64,000 bases of DNA from Candidatus Acidiferrales bacterium (GCA_035515795.1 DATJAY010000025.1:1-64000), one strand, 5' to 3'; positions 17,437-27,675 are shown, counted from the stretch's first letter. Notes: generated by a model not told the origin, from the letters alone. Numbers and translations are program-made.

Positions 17437-18375
17437 ATGAAATATCTTGTGACCGGGGGAGCAGGATTCATCGGCTCCAATATTGTGGAAGAGCTACTAC
17501 GTAGAGGTCAGGAAGTTCGAGTCTTAGATAATTTTTCGACCGGTAAGAGACAAAACATCGAGAAGATACAGGAACGCATCGAGTTGATAGAAGGCAACAT
17601 CTGCAGTTATCACATAGTACGTCGAGCGGCGGTCGGAGTAGACGTGATTCTACATCAAGCTGCTCTCCCTTCTGTGCCGCGATCTATAGCGGATCCTATC
17701 ACTTCTAATGAAGTGAACGTCGATGGAACTCTCAATGTATTGAACGCCGCAAAGGAATGCGGAGTAAAGAGGATAGTATTCGCGTCATCTTCTTCTGTTT
17801 ACGGTAATGCAACAGAATTACCGAAGCATGAAGGATTAAATTCTAATCCCATGTCGCCTTACGCTGTTTCTAAACTTGCCGGGGAAAAATATTGCGAAGT
17901 ATTCTCACGATTGTATGGACTCGAGACGATCGCGTTACGATATTTCAACGTCTTTGGTCCGAGACAGGATCCCGATTCGCAATACTCGGCGGTGATTCCC
18001 AGATTCATAACGAAGATGCTTCACGACGAGCAACCCGTGATTTATGGTGATGGCAAGACAAGCAGAGATTTTACATTCATCTCAAATGTAGTAAACGTAA
18101 ATCTGTTGGCTGCCGATTCAAAGATTGAACCTGGTTCCTGCTTCAACTGTGCGTGTGACAGAGAAATTTCTCTTAACGATCTTGTGGCAACAATAAACGT
18201 GGTTCTCGGAAAGAAGATTTCGCCAATTTACGCTGCAGCGAGGCCTGGCGACATAAAGCATTCTCGTGGGTCTATTGACCAGCTAAGGAGAAAGCTGCAT
18301 TTCCTGCCTACAAACAACTTTGAAGACGAAATCAGTCTTACAGTGGAGTGGTTTCAGAAAAAACATCTTCGGTGA
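17437..18375 (+). CDS. NAD-dependent sugar-nucleotide epimerase (WbpP/GalE-like)
   Basis: About 312 residues starting at the ATG at 17437; a TTG at 17395 would add 14 residues before the Rossmann strand. Motifs: [10 protein letters not shown] near the N-terminus, LHQAALPSVPRS, ASSSSVYG, SPYAVSK with catalytic Tyr and Lys, and FGPRQDP. The LHQAALPSVPRS block is typical of UDP-GlcNAc/UDP-GlcNAcA C4 epimerases (WbpP/TviC), so UDP-GalNAc or UDP-GalNAcA synthesis is likely. It is followed directly by the flippase gene. Confidence 0.85.
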   Translation: MKYLVTGGAGFIGSNIVEELLRRGQEVRVLDNFSTGKRQNIEKIQERIELIEGNICSYHIVRRAAVGVDVILHQAALPSVPRSIADPITSNEVNVDGTLNVLNAAKECGVKRIVFASSSSVYGNATELPKHEGLNSNPMSPYAVSKLAGEKYCEVFSRLYGLETIALRYFNVFGPRQDPDSQYSAVIPRFITKMLHDEQPVIYGDGKTSRDFTFISNVVNVNLLAADSKIEPGSCFNCACDREISLNDLVATINVVLGKKISPIYAAARPGDIKHSRGSIDQLRRKLHFLPTNNFEDEISLTVEWFQKKHLR

Positions 18376-18382
18376 CTACTCT

Positions 18383-19933
18383 TTGAATATTCTCAGAATC
18401 GAATCATATAAGAGAGGAATGGTTTTCTCCTCTTTATTTAACATCGGATCTAAGGCGTTAACGTTCTTCCAGAGCATCGTGATAGCCTATTATTTTGGTG
18501 CCCAGGCCGGGACGGACGTATTTTTCTACTGCCTGTCGGCCATTGGATTTATATCTTCATATTTTGTTAGCGTCAACCAAGCAGTGCTGATACCGGAAGC
18601 GATGAGAATCTCCATTCAAGACAACAAGGGGAAATCCATCCGCTTCTTGAATTTCTTTCTGCTCCTTTACGTGCTGATCAGCCTGCTGGTGATTCTTATA
18701 CTCTATATGAGTCCGATCAAAACCTTCCTTCTTATCTCCAGGTTTGATCAGGGAGTTTTGCAGTCGAATGCAGAAATAATTCTTCTTGCCATTCCACTCC
18801 TCTTCCTGATGAATCTATCTTCCGTCTTGGTTGACATTCTGACCTCCTATAAGTTTTTTACCATGCCGATGGTTGCCAGCATGACGTACAGCAGCTTCGC
18901 TCTGGTGTTCATTTTCGCCTTCCACAATGTTCTAGCAATAGCCAGTATTATCATCGGTTTGCTTGTCGGGTACTCCGTTAACGTCGTTGTTCTCTTAGCC
19001 CTGCTAAAGACGAAAGTGGAATGGGAATTCAAAGTAGGAGGGGTTTCTATCGGATGGAGGAACTGGAAGAATCTTATCCTGATCCAGTTAGGAAACATAA
19101 CGACTACCCTTGGCTCGTATCTCCCGTTATACCTCATAAGCGGATTCAACACCGGTGTTGTAACCGCTCTTAATTACGGCCAAAGAGTGTCCAACATCCC
19201 CGATCAATTAATCACAACTCAAGTGAGCCAAGTCTCTGCAATAAAGTTCAACGAACTTTATGCGTTGAGACAATTCTCGAAATTGAACGATGCTTTTGTA
19301 GAGGCGGCTTCGTTCCTTATGTTTTTTTTCATACCTATTAGTTTCATTTTGTTCCAATTCAGTCCGGAAATAATAAAACTGCTTTATCAAAGAGGAGCAT
19401 TCGATCCAAAGTCAGTTATGATCACGTCAGAATTTCTAAAATATTTTGGCCTTACGCTCCCGTTTGTGGCTCTTAATACATTATCCACTCGATTGATGAT
19501 GGCAGGACAGAAAATTAAAGCTAGTTTTTTTTCACAAATCGTTGTTAACGTCATTTTCCTCGTACTTCTCTGTTATCTAGTCGGAAGAATCGGCCCGCTT
19601 GGCTACCCACTTTCGGTGGTGCTTTACTTGCCTATTAGCGTGCTTCCGTATAACTTCTTTCTCTTCAGAGTACTGTTTCCGGAACTTGCCTACTGGAGAG
19701 TCATACGGAACTTCCTGTTGATAACTCTCGTCAATGTGGCAGTGTCGGCCCCGATTTATTTTTTGATTCGTGTGGGATTTGAGGGAGCGCTCTTTCTCTT
19801 CCTGAGCGTGTTCTACTATTTTGTCGTTGTCATTGTTATCAATTATCGGTTTACGATAAGTGAACAAACAAAAGAACTGTCAAGGTTGACAATCAATAGA
19901 TTGATCGTCACCTTGCATTACGGGTTCTCTTAG
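18383..19933 (+). CDS. MurJ/Wzx-type lipid-linked oligosaccharide flippase
   Basis: An integral membrane protein with about 13-14 hydrophobic segments and a MOP-superfamily pattern. The VSNIPDQLITTQVSQV stretch and the LLYQRGAFDPKSV loop resemble MurJ. The start is uncertain: TTG at 18383 just after the previous stop, TTG at 18320 overlapping the previous gene, or ATG at 18419. Inferred job: moving undecaprenyl-diphosphate-linked repeat units across the inner membrane for the polymerase at 21944. A second flippase lies at 46224. Confidence 0.83.
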   Translation: MNILRIESYKRGMVFSSLFNIGSKALTFFQSIVIAYYFGAQAGTDVFFYCLSAIGFISSYFVSVNQAVLIPEAMRISIQDNKGKSIRFLNFFLLLYVLISLLVILILYMSPIKTFLLISRFDQGVLQSNAEIILLAIPLLFLMNLSSVLVDILTSYKFFTMPMVASMTYSSFALVFIFAFHNVLAIASIIIGLLVGYSVNVVVLLALLKTKVEWEFKVGGVSIGWRNWKNLILIQLGNITTTLGSYLPLYLISGFNTGVVTALNYGQRVSNIPDQLITTQVSQVSAIKFNELYALRQFSKLNDAFVEAASFLMFFFIPISFILFQFSPEIIKLLYQRGAFDPKSVMITSEFLKYFGLTLPFVALNTLSTRLMMAGQKIKASFFSQIVVNVIFLVLLCYLVGRIGPLGYPLSVVLYLPISVLPYNFFLFRVLFPELAYWRVIRNFLLITLVNVAVSAPIYFLIRVGFEGALFLFLSVFYYFVVVIVINYRFTISEQTKELSRLTINRLIVTLHYGFS

Positions 19934-19968
19934 ACTTATCGGATAGTCAACTTCTAAATTCACACCCT

Positions 19969-20697
19969 ATGATCAAAAGATATCTGAAGAATTTTTCAGG
20001 CTTTCTTGATAAGTACTACTTTCTTAAAAGGAAAGTAATACAGTTAAACAGCGTCCAAGAATTAAAAAAGGTATTTGGTTGGACCGAAAACCCTGTCTTG
20101 GATCGACCGGACATACGCGAGTTCGACTCGGTTGATGATGTCAACGAAAGGAGGTTGCGGGATGCTGAAAGTCTGGGGACAGTGTTGATCAATCTAAAGC
20201 CCAGGGTTGCACTTGAAATCGGCACCGCCAACGGCATGGGGACAGTTTTAATTGCTGCAAATGCGCCCGGCTCAGAGATCTACACCATCAACATTCCACC
20301 CGAAGAGGTTCTCAGCGGGAAAGGGGGAAAGCTGACGACAGTAGCGCTGGAAAGAGAGAAGATTGGGATCGAATACAAGAAGCGGAACCTGACAAATGTT
20401 CACCAGATTCTAGCGAACACTGCTACGTGGTCACCCGAAATTGGTAAGATTGATTTTGCCTTTGTCGATGGTTGCCACGATAAAGAGTTTGTCTTCAATG
20501 ACACAAGAAAGGTGTTAGACAATTCCCATAAGAATTCATTCATTCTTTGGCATGATTTCAGCCTTGGATTGGTAAAGAACTACAAATGGATCGATGAGGT
20601 GTGCTCGGGAGTTGAAAAACTCTATAGGAAGGGTTACTTGACCGGTTACATATTTCATGTCAGAGATTCTTGGGTCGGAGTGTACAGGGTCGAATAA
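19969..20697 (+). CDS. Class I SAM-dependent methyltransferase (Methyltransf_24-like)
   Basis: 242 residues. The glycine-rich SAM site is ALEIGTANGMGTV (about residues 81-93). Later it has IDFAFVDGCHD (about 162-172) and ILWHDFS, the metal-binding-type acidic and histidine residues seen in caffeoyl-CoA-OMT-like and CmcI-like enzymes. A role in methylating a sugar hydroxyl of the polysaccharide is inferred only from location between the flippase and a glycosyltransferase. Confidence 0.72.
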   Translation: MIKRYLKNFSGFLDKYYFLKRKVIQLNSVQELKKVFGWTENPVLDRPDIREFDSVDDVNERRLRDAESLGTVLINLKPRVALEIGTANGMGTVLIAANAPGSEIYTINIPPEEVLSGKGGKLTTVALEREKIGIEYKKRNLTNVHQILANTATWSPEIGKIDFAFVDGCHDKEFVFNDTRKVLDNSHKNSFILWHDFSLGLVKNYKWIDEVCSGVEKLYRKGYLTGYIFHVRDSWVGVYRVE

Positions 20698-20712
20698 AGC
20701 CCGAGCTACGTC

Positions 20713-21906
20713 ATGAATTCTGATCTTAAGATACTTTATGGTTACCCGGTGTATCCTTCGGCCGCTTACGGGGATGTGGAAGCGATGAACAAAGAGTACC
20801 TGGCACGCCTCTCGAGTGCCGGTTTTGACGTCGAGGGATTCTGTTTGACATTGGACCCACCGAGCGCGGCACTTTCATTCAGGGAACTCAACAGCATGTG
20901 GAAGCGGGGAGATAGAAAGCTGCTGCGAATGTATGAGAGGCTGGAGAAGGTGCTGGAAAGCAAAGATGTCCTGATCAATGCCTCGGGAATAAACCTCCAT
21001 CCTCGCTTCGTAGAACAACTTTCGGTCTTTACGGTGTTTCAGTGTTTCGATGACCCCGAAAATTCTCGTAACCTGTCAAAACCTGCCGCTGCGGCTTATG
21101 ATCTGAGTCTTGTCGGAAATGTCGCCGAGGTTGAAACGTACAAGAGTTGGGGAGTCAAAAACGCGGAGTGGACCGCTATTGGCTTAATGCATAATATCTT
21201 TGACCCTGGTCTGACGTACGAAGAGATTCTAGAAGGCGAAAGAGATATAGACATTTTTCTGATGGCTGATAAGACTGCACCATGGAGAAGGGAAAGGTTG
21301 GAGAAACTTGAGGTGGCATTTCCCCACGGCCACTTTTATGGAAAGGGATGGGCTAAGGGTATCCTTCCCCGCGAAATGGAACTCCAGATGTTAAGACGCT
21401 CGAAGATAGGGCCGAACATACATAACTCCACCGGTCCAATAAATCTCCGGACTTTTTATTTGCCTGCCAATGGCGTGATGCAGATTTGTGATAACAAGAG
21501 TCACCTGAGCGTTCTGTTCGAGCTGGACAAAGAGGTCATAGGATTTGATAGTGTGGACGAGTGCGTTGAGCTATGCAGATACTTTCTAAGTCATGATGTT
21601 GAACGACGAAGAATAGCAGCTGAAGGATGGAGACGGGCGATGAAGGATTACACGGAGACATCTGTGTTCAGAAGAAACGTCGAGCTAATAAGAAAACACA
21701 TAGGGGCGCAGGAAGCGCGGCGAAATGGACGCGGAATAGCCTTGAGACGCTTGAATGAAACGAAATGGATTAAAGAACTGTGGTTCTTTTTTGTACTTAT
21801 GGAGAAGGTTGAAACGGGTACTGAGAGATTGATTCGTCTGATGAGATATCCGAGAAGATTACCGGCCAAGCTCTTGCATTTGATAACAAGTTCGTTCACA
21901 AACTGA
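20713..21906 (+). CDS. Glycosyltransferase, CgeB/GT1_2-like
   Basis: 397 residues. The C-terminal half has KIGPNIHNSTGPINLRTFY, then LPANGVMQICDNKSHL and ELDKEVIGFDSVDECVELCRYFL. This is the arrangement of the Glyco_trans_1_2 (CgeB-like) domain, in which the acceptor half is short. The last 60 residues are basic and may contact membrane. It begins 15 bases after the methyltransferase. Donor and linkage are not predictable. Confidence 0.75.
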   Translation: MNSDLKILYGYPVYPSAAYGDVEAMNKEYLARLSSAGFDVEGFCLTLDPPSAALSFRELNSMWKRGDRKLLRMYERLEKVLESKDVLINASGINLHPRFVEQLSVFTVFQCFDDPENSRNLSKPAAAAYDLSLVGNVAEVETYKSWGVKNAEWTAIGLMHNIFDPGLTYEEILEGERDIDIFLMADKTAPWRRERLEKLEVAFPHGHFYGKGWAKGILPREMELQMLRRSKIGPNIHNSTGPINLRTFYLPANGVMQICDNKSHLSVLFELDKEVIGFDSVDECVELCRYFLSHDVERRRIAAEGWRRAMKDYTETSVFRRNVELIRKHIGAQEARRNGRGIALRRLNETKWIKELWFFFVLMEKVETGTERLIRLMRYPRRLPAKLLHLITSSFTN

Positions 21907-21943
21907 ACCTCAGGTCCGGGATATTCAAGGCTACTTTGAAAAG

Positions 21944-23272
21944 ATGAACAGAGAGAAAAGCGTATTCATTCTTGTTGGGGCCCAATTGGTTTTTCCGATG
22001 GTTTCAAGTTTGCTCCTGTCATTTAGCGATTTGCAGGTTGTCTATATCAACTATATCTTTTTGGGAATCTGCGCCATTTTTCTGACGGTGATAATGCCGA
22101 AATCTCCAGGCAAGCTGATGACTCTTTTCGGGAGACGAGCTGCTGCTTTGGCGGTCCTTGGCCTCCTAATCTTGTTGTTTGACAGGCTAGTTCGCGGTCC
22201 GGGTACAATGTTCGCCATTGCCAGAAGTTATGGTCTGCTAAGTGCGGCACTTGCTCTATTTGCGTTATCCAAATTGCCCAAGGTGTCGGGGAAGAGGGTC
22301 TTTGACTGGTTAACGATATTCTGTGCAGTAGTATTTCTGATTCAACTTGGGGTTTCGATTCGACAATCGGTTTCCGGAGTCAGCCATGACTATCTTTCCA
22401 ACTCATATGACTGGAACGGGATGGATAAAAGATTCAAGAGTTCGGATCAACAGATTTACGGTCCAGCGGATGTTGAAGACAGGCTTCAACTCAAAGTCTT
22501 CGCTGCGAATGTAAACGTGCCATTTCAGATTGGTTTCGATGGAATGCTAGGTGCAAGCAATCATTGGGGGACCCAGCTTCCTTTTTATCTACTCATTTTC
22601 CTTTATCGCATAACTGAAGCCAAGCCGAGGAGACTATTCTTCTTGATTTGTTCTTTCTTAATAATCTTTGCAGCTTTTTTTAACACAACCAGGTTTTCCA
22701 TTCTCGCTGTGGTCGTCACGTTGGCAGTTTTTGGAAACTATGTGATGCCCGGACTGAGGGCCCTGAAGGGAATCGTCCTTGCGGCGGTTCTGATATTTCT
22801 CTATTGGTACGGGGTAACTTTGGCAAGAGCAGCGGCGGAATACGTGTCAAAAACAGATACCATGACGCTCCGTCTCCAGACCTGGTCTGTATTTGGGAGA
22901 TTTATATTTGCCAGAGACCTGCTCAGCATATTGGTAGGGTCAACGTTTGATGGCCTGTATAGGATTAGACAACTCCTGCAGTGGCCTGACACCGAGAATG
23001 AGGTCTTGGAAATACTCTTTGATTATGGACTCGTATTCCTTATCTATGCATTTGCAAATGTTGTGTTCCTGGTTAAGAAGATGCGGAGAATGGGGCACAA
23101 GGAGTCGTTTTTTACTAAGCTCATATTGTTCGACGTTTTTGCAGTTACCATCTGGAGCAATGTTCTATTCAGGTATTCAACCATGATACCTCTGTCGATA
23201 TTTACATACCGAATGCTCTTGAGCGTGTATGACAATGTCAGCCCCACTATGCAGGCGACAAGTGCTCCATGA
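21944..23272 (+). CDS. O-antigen polymerase-like membrane protein (Wzy candidate)
   Basis: A 442-residue polytopic protein with roughly 10-12 hydrophobic helices and one large periplasmic-type loop (about residues 145-205) containing few hydrophobic residues. A second loop carries FNTTRFSILAVV and a TLRLQTWSVFGRF segment, the Arg-rich pattern seen in Wzy/WaaL proteins. Sequence conservation in this family is low, so the call rests on topology and on its place between glycosyltransferases. Its stop overlaps the next gene (ATGA). Confidence 0.75.
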   Translation: MNREKSVFILVGAQLVFPMVSSLLLSFSDLQVVYINYIFLGICAIFLTVIMPKSPGKLMTLFGRRAAALAVLGLLILLFDRLVRGPGTMFAIARSYGLLSAALALFALSKLPKVSGKRVFDWLTIFCAVVFLIQLGVSIRQSVSGVSHDYLSNSYDWNGMDKRFKSSDQQIYGPADVEDRLQLKVFAANVNVPFQIGFDGMLGASNHWGTQLPFYLLIFLYRITEAKPRRLFFLICSFLIIFAAFFNTTRFSILAVVVTLAVFGNYVMPGLRALKGIVLAAVLIFLYWYGVTLARAAAEYVSKTDTMTLRLQTWSVFGRFIFARDLLSILVGSTFDGLYRIRQLLQWPDTENEVLEILFDYGLVFLIYAFANVVFLVKKMRRMGHKESFFTKLILFDVFAVTIWSNVLFRYSTMIPLSIFTYRMLLSVYDNVSPTMQATSAP

Positions 23273-24342
23273 AGACACTAAGCATTCTGTTGACCACGGA
23301 GTCTCTCGGCCCTGGAGGGGCAGAAAGGCAGCTTACTGAGCTCGCAAAGGGTTTGTCCATTCACAATGACTTTAAGTTGAGTATAGTGTCATTCTCGCGG
23401 AAAAGCCACTATGATGATGAAGTAGAAAAGTGCTCGCCTCTCTTTCGCATATCTGATAGATATGACGTTTGGCGGCTCTCTGTGCTCAGGAACCTAATGA
23501 AGGCATATGATGCTGTCCGGCCGCAGATTGTGCATTCCTTTTTGGTGATGGATAGCATCTACGTTTACCTGCTCAGCTATTTCAGGGATTTTGTTTGGAT
23601 CAACGGTTCGATTCGCGACACGATTGGTACCAGGGATTGGCAGCAGTATGCAAAGAAGAAGCTGTTAAAGTTGGCACCCTACGTTGTTGCAAATAGTCAC
23701 GCTGGCTTAGAACATTATGGATTCAAAGCGGATGATAGACATGTTGTCATCCACAATGGAATAGATGTAGGCAGGTTTTCTCGCGCGAACTCAGACTCAC
23801 CAAGAGAGTTCAGCATATGTTCCGTCGCGAACTTCTCAAGTTATAAGGATCATTGGACCCTTCTGAAGGCATTCAAGATCATTGCTGATCGAAATGTCAG
23901 ACTATATCTGGTGGGTGACGGGAAATTCAGACCTGAGTACGAGAGCTATGTTAGATCCGAAAACTTGTCGGGAAAAGTTATTTTTCTGGGGAGGCAAACC
24001 GATGTTGAGCAGATCATTTCAAACATGGATCTGGGAGTGCTTTGCTCATACAAGCAAATTGGAGAAGGTTTTCCGAACGCTGTTCTGGAATTTATGGCGA
24101 GCGGCGTACCTGTGATCGCATCGAATGTTGGCGGCGTGAAAGAAATCATCCGAGACGGAATAAACGGATTTGTCGTTGACCCGGAGTCCCCTAAAATCCT
24201 TGCCGAGAGAATTCAATTTACAATGGACAACATGGCGCAGATGCGGCCCATCATAGAAACCGCTTTTGTAGACGTGAAAACGCGCTATTCATCCGAAATC
24301 ATGGCAGAGAAGTATGCAAATTTCTATAGAAGCATCGCCTGA
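23269..24342 (+). CDS. Glycosyltransferase family 4
   Basis: 357 residues, retaining GT-B fold. The N-terminal Gly-rich loop is SLGPGGAERQL (about 13-23). The C-terminal donor site has GEGFPNAVLEFMASGVPVIAS, with the E-x7-E motif. A VIHNGIDVGRF segment links the domains. Translation is coupled to the polymerase gene by a four-base ATGA overlap. Likely adds a hexose or N-acetylhexosamine to the lipid-linked repeat unit; donor unknown. Confidence 0.87.
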   Translation: MKTLSILLTTESLGPGGAERQLTELAKGLSIHNDFKLSIVSFSRKSHYDDEVEKCSPLFRISDRYDVWRLSVLRNLMKAYDAVRPQIVHSFLVMDSIYVYLLSYFRDFVWINGSIRDTIGTRDWQQYAKKKLLKLAPYVVANSHAGLEHYGFKADDRHVVIHNGIDVGRFSRANSDSPREFSICSVANFSSYKDHWTLLKAFKIIADRNVRLYLVGDGKFRPEYESYVRSENLSGKVIFLGRQTDVEQIISNMDLGVLCSYKQIGEGFPNAVLEFMASGVPVIASNVGGVKEIIRDGINGFVVDPESPKILAERIQFTMDNMAQMRPIIETAFVDVKTRYSSEIMAEKYANFYRSIA

Positions 24343-24385
24343 CGTTTATAGTTCTGACTTAACGGGAGTCATATAATCTGGTTTT

Positions 24386-25240
24386 ATGAAATTCTCTTTG
24401 ATTGTGACAACTCAGGGAAGGCCAAAAGAATTCAACAGGTTGATGAAAAGCCTCGCAGAGCAATCGTACAAGGTTCTTCAGCTCGTTGTAGTTGATCAGA
24501 GTGACAACGACCGTATAGAAGAACTAGCGGCTCTCTATTCCTCTCGCTTCGAGGTCTCTTATCTACGTGCGCAGAAATGCAGTCTTTCCCATGCTCGAAA
24601 TATAGGACTCCGGTTGGCTTCGGGTATTGTCATAGCATTTCCAGACGATGATTGTTGGTACGCTCGGGACACATTACTCGAAGTAAAAGGAAGATTTGAG
24701 AACGGCATGGAGGGATGTCCTGCATTGGATGGAGTATCTGTTCGTACTTTGGACTGGAACGGCGGGCCAAGCTGCGTTAGGTGGTTTAATAAAAGGTGTT
24801 TTGTGAATTATCTTAACGTTTGGAACACCACTATTTCTGTCGGTATTTTCTTATCCGCGAACTTGATAAGGAAGACAGGGCCATTCGATGAATCCATAGG
24901 GGTAGGTTCAGGAGGCAAGATCAGATCAGGAGAAGAGACTGATTTTGTGCTGAGAAGCCTTAATGTGGGTGCCAAAATACTGTACGATCCAAAAATATTT
25001 GTTCATCATGAAGACAACTTTTCAGGGGCATCAGTGAGCCCGAAGAAAGGTTTCGTCTATGGATACGGAATGGGCTATGTTATGAGAAAGAATGACTATC
25101 CATTCAGATTTCTTGGGAGGTTCTTGGTCAGGTCATTGGGAGGGTCTGTTTTGAATCTTTTCAAGTTTCGTATTAGAAAATCAGCAATTTATATTTCGAT
25201 TGCGACTGGCCGATTGATGGGGTTCTGCCAGGGGAAATAG
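24386..25240 (+). CDS. Glycosyltransferase family 2
   Basis: 284 residues, GT-A fold. The N-terminal strand SLIVTTQGRP leads to VVVDQSD, and the metal-binding acidic motif is FPDDDCW (about residues 90-96). The catalytic-base region GEETDFVLR appears near 192-200. Typical length for an inverting GT2 of O-antigen loci. The basic C-terminus probably binds the inner membrane surface. Confidence 0.87.
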   Translation: MKFSLIVTTQGRPKEFNRLMKSLAEQSYKVLQLVVVDQSDNDRIEELAALYSSRFEVSYLRAQKCSLSHARNIGLRLASGIVIAFPDDDCWYARDTLLEVKGRFENGMEGCPALDGVSVRTLDWNGGPSCVRWFNKRCFVNYLNVWNTTISVGIFLSANLIRKTGPFDESIGVGSGGKIRSGEETDFVLRSLNVGAKILYDPKIFVHHEDNFSGASVSPKKGFVYGYGMGYVMRKNDYPFRFLGRFLVRSLGGSVLNLFKFRIRKSAIYISIATGRLMGFCQGK

Positions 25241-25309
25241 TCGATGGATTTTCAATCGCGTCGTGGATCTCGACATCAATTATGACAAAACCACCACACT
25301 AAGAATATC

Positions 25310-26410
25310 GTGAACGACCCCATAGTTATAGATGTCAGGATGCTCAGGCAATCTGGAATCGGTACTTATATACGCAACATAGTGCCTGTTCTAATCAAAC
25401 TCCGCCCAACGCATATGTTTTGCCTCATTGGGAACAAGATTGATCTGGATGCGTTTGAGTGGTCGCGAGAGGAAAACGTAGTCGTTATTAACAGTCGGGC
25501 CCCGATTTACTCAGTTAGCGAACAGTTGGCTTTGGTGGGGAAGGCGCCTCGAAATGCAGCACTCTTTTGGTCGCCTCACTATAATATTCCCTTATTCTAT
25601 CGAGGAAAATTATTGGTCACCGTCCATGATGTTTTCCATTTGGCGAATTCCCATTATGTGAATGGCGTTCATAAGAGAATTTATGCCAGGTATTTCTTCA
25701 ATACTATTAGAAGAAAAGCGGCTAGGATCATATGCAGCTCTAACTTCACAGCTAGCGAGTTTGCCCGTTTGGTCGGGGATGCGGAGATTGAGGTGATTTA
25801 TCCGGGTGTCTCACCTGATTTTTTTGATATTCCCCGCGAGCATAGTCTATTTTCACGTCCTTACTTTCTATGTGTTGGCAATGTGAAGCCTCATAAAAAT
25901 CTTGGCAGACTTATCAAGGCGTTTAAGAAAATAGAAGGCGACGTACCCCATCTCCTCGTAATAGTAGGTCAGAAGGACGGTTTCATAACAGGAGATCCAA
26001 CCGTGCAAGAAATCATAGACAGGGGACCAGAAAGGATAATATTCACGGGTCATGTCCCTGATTCGTTGTTAAGGCAATATTTTGTTCAAAGTGATGCGCT
26101 CGTTTTTCCTTCAGTATATGAGGGGTTTGGCATCCCACCGCTAGAAGCGATGGCTTGCGGTATTCCGGTCCTTGCTTCGAGAATCGAAAGCGTGAAAGAA
26201 ATCTGTAAGGATTCCGTCTTGTACATGGATCCTTTGGACATTGATGATATTTCAGAAAAGATGAGGTTAGTCGTCCATGATACATCACTGAGAAGCGCGC
26301 TTGTCGAACACGGTGCAAGTTGTGTCAGGACGTACAACTACGAATCGACCGCGAAAAAAATTGCCGATTTGATGTCTCAGATTATCGAGGATGGTGCATC
26401 CAAAAGATGA
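25310..26410 (+). CDS. Glycosyltransferase family 4, mannosyltransferase-like
   Basis: 366 residues, start GTG at 25310. It shows RQSGIGTYIRNI (the N-terminal glycine loop), VTVHDVFHL, YFLCVGNVKPHKN, and the donor motif VYEGFGIPPLEAMACGIPV. This set matches WbaZ/MtfB-like GDP-mannose-dependent transferases. GDP-sugars are made in the locus, which agrees, but the specific donor could be GDP-perosamine or another sugar. Confidence 0.86.
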   Translation: MNDPIVIDVRMLRQSGIGTYIRNIVPVLIKLRPTHMFCLIGNKIDLDAFEWSREENVVVINSRAPIYSVSEQLALVGKAPRNAALFWSPHYNIPLFYRGKLLVTVHDVFHLANSHYVNGVHKRIYARYFFNTIRRKAARIICSSNFTASEFARLVGDAEIEVIYPGVSPDFFDIPREHSLFSRPYFLCVGNVKPHKNLGRLIKAFKKIEGDVPHLLVIVGQKDGFITGDPTVQEIIDRGPERIIFTGHVPDSLLRQYFVQSDALVFPSVYEGFGIPPLEAMACGIPVLASRIESVKEICKDSVLYMDPLDIDDISEKMRLVVHDTSLRSALVEHGASCVRTYNYESTAKKIADLMSQIIEDGASKR

Positions 26411-26461
26411 ACCGGACGAGACGATTCTCGAGTAGACATTCATGAAAATCTTGCTCATGGA

Positions 26462-27616
26462 ATGATTATCAATAGAGCAAAAGACAAAAATAGAAAATTA
26501 AAAATCGCCATCGTCACGGAAGATTTTCTTCCTTTCTATGGTGGGCAGGAAGTCAGGTATTTGGAGCTCGCCGAGAAACTTTCCGAGTACGGAAGCAGTG
26601 TAGACATATTCACTATGAGAGTATATCCTCAAACCGAACCTGAGGAACGGTTTGGCCTCGTCAATGTATATAGGATAACAAACGCCTTGCGTTACAAGAA
26701 CTCCATCTGGGGGAGGCGAAATCCAATAGACATCATTCGCTTTACATTTTCGATATTCCGGAAAAGGCGGGAACTCTCAGGATATGACATCGTTCTTTTC
26801 AACATTTGGCCTCTATTGCCGCCTTTGTTAATCCCTTTCTTTCTGAACACTGTGTCAGTAGTCGATTGGTGCGAAATCCGGCGATCATTTCTTTGGAATA
26901 TTGTTTACAAACTCTTGGCAAGAAAAGGGCTTTTTCACATCGGTGTCAGCAAAGATATTTGCGAACAACTTGTCGACCACTATTCGATTGATCCCAAAGG
27001 AGTCATGCCAATTCTAAGCGGAGTAGATTTTTGTGGCTTAAATTCTGCTGTCCGCAACAAAAGCCGGGGCATGCTTCTCTTCATGAGCAGGTTCACTCAA
27101 CACAAGGATCCGGAGATTGTCCTTGAGGCATTCAGATATGGTGGTCTTTTCGACCGTGGATATAATTTACATCTCGTGGGACACGGCGAACTATACGATG
27201 GTTTGAAAAACAAGTATCTTTTGGAAAAAGGCGTCGTTTTTCATGGGAGCGTTTCCGATAGAGACAAAGCCGTCCTACTGTCTGAAGCAATGGTGTTAAT
27301 ACTCCCGTCCAGAAGAGAGGGATTCCCGCGAGTCATCGCGGAAGCTTCCGCGACTGGAACGCCCACCATTACCACCAATGATCTGGGGAACGGTGGGGCC
27401 GACGTGGTAAGTGAGTATGGAATCGGGTGGGTTTGTTCGCATAGCCCTCAGGACATAAGTAGAACGATCCTGGAACATATTAGTTTGGATAACAAAGAGT
27501 GGATGGCAGTATCAGAGAATTGCATAGCAGTAGCTAAGGAAAAGTTTAGCTGGGATCGAGTCGCGAATGACTTTTTGGGATTCATTTCGAGGATAGGTAG
27601 CTTTGGTGACGCCTGA
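26462..27616 (+). CDS. Glycosyltransferase family 4
   Basis: 384 residues. The N-terminal IVTEDFLPFYGGQEVRYLELA loop and the C-terminal SRREGFPRVIAEASATGTPTI donor motif define a GT4 enzyme. A seven-codon frame at 26442-26465 (beginning MKILLM) ends in ATGA overlap with the start at 26462. It resembles the usual first residues of such transferases, so an ancestral start may have been shifted, or it may be a translational-coupling leader. Confidence 0.85.
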   Translation: MIINRAKDKNRKLKIAIVTEDFLPFYGGQEVRYLELAEKLSEYGSSVDIFTMRVYPQTEPEERFGLVNVYRITNALRYKNSIWGRRNPIDIIRFTFSIFRKRRELSGYDIVLFNIWPLLPPLLIPFFLNTVSVVDWCEIRRSFLWNIVYKLLARKGLFHIGVSKDICEQLVDHYSIDPKGVMPILSGVDFCGLNSAVRNKSRGMLLFMSRFTQHKDPEIVLEAFRYGGLFDRGYNLHLVGHGELYDGLKNKYLLEKGVVFHGSVSDRDKAVLLSEAMVLILPSRREGFPRVIAEASATGTPTITTNDLGNGGADVVSEYGIGWVCSHSPQDISRTILEHISLDNKEWMAVSENCIAVAKEKFSWDRVANDFLGFISRIGSFGDA

Positions 27617-27675
27617 TATTTCCTCCGCGCGGTTTTCTCATTCTCAAGGATCAGAAATTCTAGAAAAGGAAGTAT

